From positions 10,880,181-10,944,180 of the forward strand of contig OZ024742.1 of assembly GCA_964016885.1 (NCBI GenBank): DNA of 64,000 nt, written 5' to 3'. Of this stretch, positions 59,401 through 64,000 are shown in pieces (the stretch's first letter is position 1; every line of letters starts with the position of its first letter). A model generated the notes under the pieces. That model was not told where the DNA came from. It searched no databases and saw only the letters and a list, made by a program, of their open reading frames with translations. This stretch comes from Eledone cirrhosa. Its lineage: Eukaryota; Mollusca; Cephalopoda; Octopoda; Eledonidae. The position numbers and the translations under genes are program-made.

Positions 59401-62400
59401 CAGGTTCTATTGGTATGACAGTTCTACAGAGGAGTACTATCAGGTTGTAACAATTTATATTAGTATGACAGTGCTACAGAGGAGTACTGTCAGGTTGTAA
59501 CAGGTTCTATTGGTATGACAGTGCTACAGAGGAGTACTATCAGGTTGTAACAGGTTCTATTGGTATGACAGTGCTACAGAGGAGTACTATCAGGTTGTAA
59601 CAAGTTCTATTGGTATGACAGTGCTACAGAGGAGTACTATCAGGTTGTAACAAGTTCTATTGGAATGACAGTTCTACAGAGGTGTACTATCAGGTTGTAA
59701 CAGTTTCTAATGGTATGACAGTGCTACAGAGGAGTACTATCAGGTTGTAACAGTTTCTATTGGTATGACAGTGCTACAGAGGAGTACTATCAGGTTGTAA
59801 CAGGTTCTATTGGTATGACAGTTCTACAGAGGAGTACTATCAGGTTGTAACAAGTTCTATTGGTATGACAGTTCTACAGAGGAGTACTATCAGGTTGTAA
59901 CAATTTCTATTAGTATGACAGTGCTACAGAGGGGTACTATCAGGTTGTTACAGGTTCTATTGGTATGACTGCTACAGAGGAGTACTATCAGGTTGTAACA
60001 GGTTCTATTGGTATGACAGTGCTACAGAGGAGTACTATCAGGTTGTAACAAGTTCTATTGGTATGACAGTGCTACAGAGGAGTACTATCAGGTTGTAACA
60101 AGTTCTATTGGTATGACAGTTCTACAGAGGAGTACTATCAGGTTGTAAGAGTTTCTGTTGGTATGACAGCGCTACAGAGGAGTACTATCAGTTTGTAACA
60201 AGTTCTATTGGTATGACAGTTCTACAGAGGAGTACTATCAGGTTGTAACAGTTTCTATTGGTATGACAGTGCTACAGAGGAGTACTATCAGGTTGTAACA
60301 GATTCTATTGGTATGACAGTGGTACAGCGGAGTACTATCAGGTTGTAACAGGTTCTATTGGTATGACAGTGCTACAGAGGAGTACTATCAGGTTGTAACA
60401 GTTTCTATTGCTATGACAGTGCTACAGAGGTGTACTATCAGGTTGTAACAGGTTCTATTGGTATGACAGTTCTACAGAGGAGTACTATCAGGTTGTAACA
60501 GTTTCTAATGGTATGACAGTGCTACAGAGGAGTACTAGCAGGTTGTAACAGTTTCTATTGGTATGACAGTGCTACAGGGGAGTACTATCAGGTTGTAACA
60601 GGTTATATTGGTATAACAGTGCTACAGAGGAGTACTATCAGGTTGTAACAATTTCTATTAGTATGACAGTGCTACAGAGGTGTACTATCAGGTTGTAAAA
60701 AGTTCTATTGGTATGACAGAGCTACAGAGGAGTACTATCAGGTTGTAACAAGTTCTATTGGTATGACAGTTCTACAGAGGAGTACTATCAGGTTGTAACA
60801 GTTTCTAATGGTATGACAGTGCTACAGAGGAGTACTATCAGGTTGTAACAAGTTCTATTGGTATGACAGTTCTACAGAGGAGTACTATCAGGTTGTAAGA
60901 GTTTCTGTTGGTATGACAGTGCTACAGAGGAGTACTATCAGGTTGTAACAAGTTCGATTGGTATGACAGTTCTACAGAGGAGTACTATCAGGTTGTAACA
61001 GTTTCTATTGGTATGACAGTGCTACAGAGGAGTACTATCAGGTTGTAACAGGTTCTATTGGTATGACAGTGCTACAGATGAGTACTATCAGATTGTAACA
61101 GGTTCTATTGGTATGACAGTGGTACAGAGGAGTACTATCAGGTTGTAACAGGTTCTATTGGTATGACAGTGCTACAGAGGAGTACTATCAGGTTGTAACA
61201 GGTTCTATTGGTATGACAGTGCTACAGAGGAGTACTATCAGGTTGTAACAGGTTCTATTGGTATGACAGTGCTACAGAGGAGTGCTATCAGGTTGTAACT
61301 GTTTCTATTGGTATGACAGTGCTACAGAGGAGTACTATCAGGTTGTAACAAGTTCTATTGGTATAACAGTTCTACAGAGAAGTACTATCAGTTTGTAACA
61401 GTCTATTTGTATGACAGTGCTACAGCGGAGTACTATCTGGTTGTAACAGGTTCTATTGGCATGACAGTGCTACAGAGGAGTACTATCAGGTTGTAACAGT
61501 TTCTATTGGTATGACAGTGCTACAGAGGAGTACTATCTGGTTGTAACAGGTTCTATTGGTATGACAGTTCTACAGAGGAGTACTATCAGGTTGTAACATT
61601 TTCTAATGGTATAACATTGCTACAGAGGAGTACTATCAGGTTGTAACAATTTCTATTAGTATGACAGTGCTACAGAGGAGTACTATCAGGTTGTAACAGG
61701 TTCTATTGGTATGACAGTGCTAAAGAGGAGTACTATCAGCTTGTAACAGGTTCTATTGGTATGACAGTGCTACAGAGGTGTACTATCAGGTTGTAACAAG
61801 TTCTATTGGTATGACAGTGCTACAGAGGAGTACTATCAGTTTGTAAAAAGTTCTATTGGTATGACAGTGCTACAGAGGAGTACTATCAGGTTGTAACAAG
61901 TTATATTGGTATGACAGTTCTACATAGGAGTACTATCAGGTTGTAACAGGTTCTATTGGTATGACAGTGCTACAGAGGAGTATTATCAGGTTGTAACAAG
62001 TTCTATTGGTATGACAGTTCTACAGAGGAGTACTATCAGGTTGTAACAAGTTCTATTGGTATGACAGTTCTACAGAAGAGTACTATCAGGTTGTAACAGT
62101 TTCTAATGGTATGACAGTGCTACAGAGGAGTACTATCAGGTTGTAACAGTTTCTATTGGTATGACAGTGCTACAGAGGAGTACTATCAGGTTGTAACAGG
62201 TTCTATTGGTATGACAGTGCTACAGATGAGTACTATCAGTTTGTAACAAGTTCTATTGGTATGACAGTTCTACAGAGGAGAACTATCAGGTTGTAACAAG
62301 TTCTATTGGTATGACAGTTCTACAGAGGAGTACTATCAGTTTGTAACAGTTTCTAATGGTATGACAGTGCTACAGAGGAGTACTATCAGGTTGTAACAAG

Positions 62401-62796
62401 TTCTATTGGTATGACAGTGCTACAGAGGAGTACTATCAGGTTGTAACAGGTTCTATTGGTATGACAGTGCTACAGGGGAGTACTATCAGGTTGTAACAGG
62501 TTCTATTGGTATGACAGTGCTACAGAGGAGTACTATCTGGTTGTAACAGGTTCTATTGGTATGACAGTTCTACAGAGGAGTACTATCAGGTTGTAACAAT
62601 TTATATTAGTATGACAGTGCTACAGAGGAGTACTGTCAGGTTGTAACAGGTTCTATTGGTATGACAGTGCTACAGAGGAGTACTATCAGGTTGTAACAGG
62701 TTCTATTGGTATGACAGTGCTACAGAGGAGTACTATCAGGTTGTAACAAGTTCTATTGGTATGACAGTGCTACAGAGGAGTACTATCAGGTTGTAA
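56495..62796. repeat. Tandem pair of 3,146-bp higher-order satellite blocks
   Basis: Block about 56495-59640 is repeated at about 59641-62796 with a constant offset of 3,146 bp. Markers are CTATTGGAATGAC at 56511 and 59657, AAGAGTTTCTGTTGG...CAGCGCTAC at 57001 and 60147, and AACTGTTTC at 58151 and 61297. The blocks differ by only a few substitutions. Confidence 0.88.
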
Positions 62797-62908
62797 AAAG
62801 TTCTATTGGTATGACAGTGCTACAGAGGAGTACTATCAGGTTGTAACAAGTTATATTGGTATGACAGTTCTACAGAGGAGTACTATCAGATTGTAAGAGT
62901 TTCTGTTA

Positions 62909-62982
62909 GTACTCCTCTGTAGCACTGTCATACCAATAGAACTTGTTACAACCTGATAGTACTCCTCTGTAGCACTGTCATA
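62909..62982. repeat. Short inverted segment in satellite (copy 2)
   Basis: Same two junctions and nearly the same sequence as 54769-54842, offset 8,140 bp (GTCATACC in place of CTCATACC). It shares about 0.4 kb of flanking variants, so it was copied as part of a larger block. Confidence 0.85.
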
Positions 62983-64000
62983 CCATCAGGTTGTAACAAG
63001 TTCTATTGGTATGACAGTTCTACAGAGGAGTACTACCAGGTTGTAACAGGTTCTATTGGTATGACAGTGCTACAGAGGAGTACTATCAGGTTGTAACAAG
63101 TTCTATTGGTATGACAGTGCTACAGAGGAGTACTATCAGGTTGTAACAGGTTCTATTGGTATGACAGTGCTACAGAGGAGTACTATCAGGTTGTAACAAG
63201 TTCTATTGGTATGACAGTGCTACAGAGGAGTACTATCAGGTTGTAAAAAGTTCTATTGGTATGACAGTGCTACAGAGGAGTACTATCAGGTTGTAACAGG
63301 TTCTATTGGTATGACAGTGCTACAGAGGAGTACTATCAGGTTGTAACAGGTTCTATTGGTATGACAGTGCTACAGAGGAGTATTATCAGGTTGTAACAAG
63401 TTCTATTGGTATGACAGTTGTACAGAGGAGTACTATCAGGTTGTAACAAGTTCTATTGGTATGACAGTTCTACAGAGGAGTACTATCAGGTTGTAACAGT
63501 TTCTAATGGTATGACAGTGCTACAGAGGAGTACTATCAGGTTGTAACAGTTTCTATTGGTATGACAGTGCTACAGAGGAGTACTATCAGGTTGTAACAGG
63601 TTCTATTGGTATGACAGTGCTACAGATGAGTACTATCAGTTTGTAACAAGTTCTATTGGTATGACAGTTCTACAGAGGAGTACTATCAGGTTGTAACAAG
63701 TTCTATTGGTATGACAGTTCTACAGAGGAGTACTATCAGGTTGTAACAGTTTCTAATGGTATGACAGTGCTACAGAGGAGTACTATCAGGTTGTAACAGT
63801 TTCTATTGGTATGACAGTGCTACAGATGAGTACTATCAGGTTGTAACAGGTTCTATTGGTATGACAGTGCTACAGAGGAGTACTATCAGGTTGTAACAAG
63901 TTCTATTGGTATGACAGTTCTAAAGAGGAGTACTATCAGGTTGTAACAAGTTCTATTGGTATGACAGTTCTACAGAGGAGTACTATCAGGTTGTAACAGT

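Larger units (their letters stand above)
29662..64000. repeat. 50-bp satellite array, about 34.3 kb, runs past the window end
   Basis: Each unit is GTTCTATTGGTATGACAGTG, CTACAGAGGAGTACTATCAG and GTTGTAACAA. About 687 units fill more than half the window without interruption by unique DNA. Frequent alternatives are CAGGTTC, CAAGTTC, CAGTTTC or CAATTTC at the unit join, GTGCT or GTTCT, TTGGTATG, TTAGTATG or TAATGGTATG, and ATCAGG or ATCTGG. Every unit contains AGTACT (a palindrome) and GTAAC, and stops occur in all frames, so the array is non-coding. A few units are shortened (for example near 36413, 36980 and 44201). Units in reverse orientation occur at 32661-32685, 32760-32857, 32887-33235, 54769-54842 and 62909-62982. 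Confidence 0.98.

Noticed and set aside
29662..64000. CRISPR array (regular 50-bp spacing with variable positions)
   Set aside because: There are no distinct spacers; whole units are tandem copies, and the genome is eukaryotic.

Overview
The window looks like a repeat-rich metazoan nuclear genome, most likely a cephalopod and probably an octopus. The evidence is a split gene with GT-AG introns, several tRNA-derived SINEs of a type I recall from octopus genomes (A-box-like head, B box GTTCAAATCC, tail ending GGCCTTGTGCC), and very abundant simple repeats. No bacterial-type gene organisation, rRNA gene or intact tRNA gene is visible. The octopus assignment comes from memory of these repeat families and was not checked by a search.

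The only gene I can support is the 3' part of a secreted class 2 semaphorin (Sema2-like) on the + strand at 4848-18857. Nine exons join in frame with matching splice phases. They encode the C-terminal blades of the Sema beta-propeller, the PSI domain, an Ig-like domain, a charged tail and a stop, with a poly(A) signal 43 bases later. The 5' exons (start codon, signal peptide, first half of the Sema domain) lie upstream of the window. Semaphorins of this class are axon-guidance ligands read by plexins.

Region by region: 1-4370 is a 28-bp satellite and 4435-4810 a palindromic (TACA/TGTA) microsatellite. In 4848-18857 the semaphorin introns carry a 50-bp minisatellite (6313-8514), nested SINEs (10885-11460), (ACC)n (11855-12165), a full SINE (12969-13160), a 49-bp minisatellite with an internal palindrome (14586-15226), a decayed reverse transcriptase (about 16010-16489, minus strand), a second SINE (16774-16960), and a third SINE whose 5' head has been amplified about 14 times inside its own target-site duplication (17709-18501). 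From 18858 to 29661 there is no gene I can support, only microsatellites, two near-perfect hairpin elements, SINE fragments and short-period arrays.

From 29662 to the window end runs a single satellite of 50-bp units, about 34.3 kb or roughly 687 units. It contains long higher-order duplications (6,538 bp and 3,146 bp), short inversions that always switch strand at the same two sequences, and a foldback of about 0.93 kb. This satellite architecture and the SINE-head amplification are the most unusual features of the window. I found no evidence of a new protein-based system.
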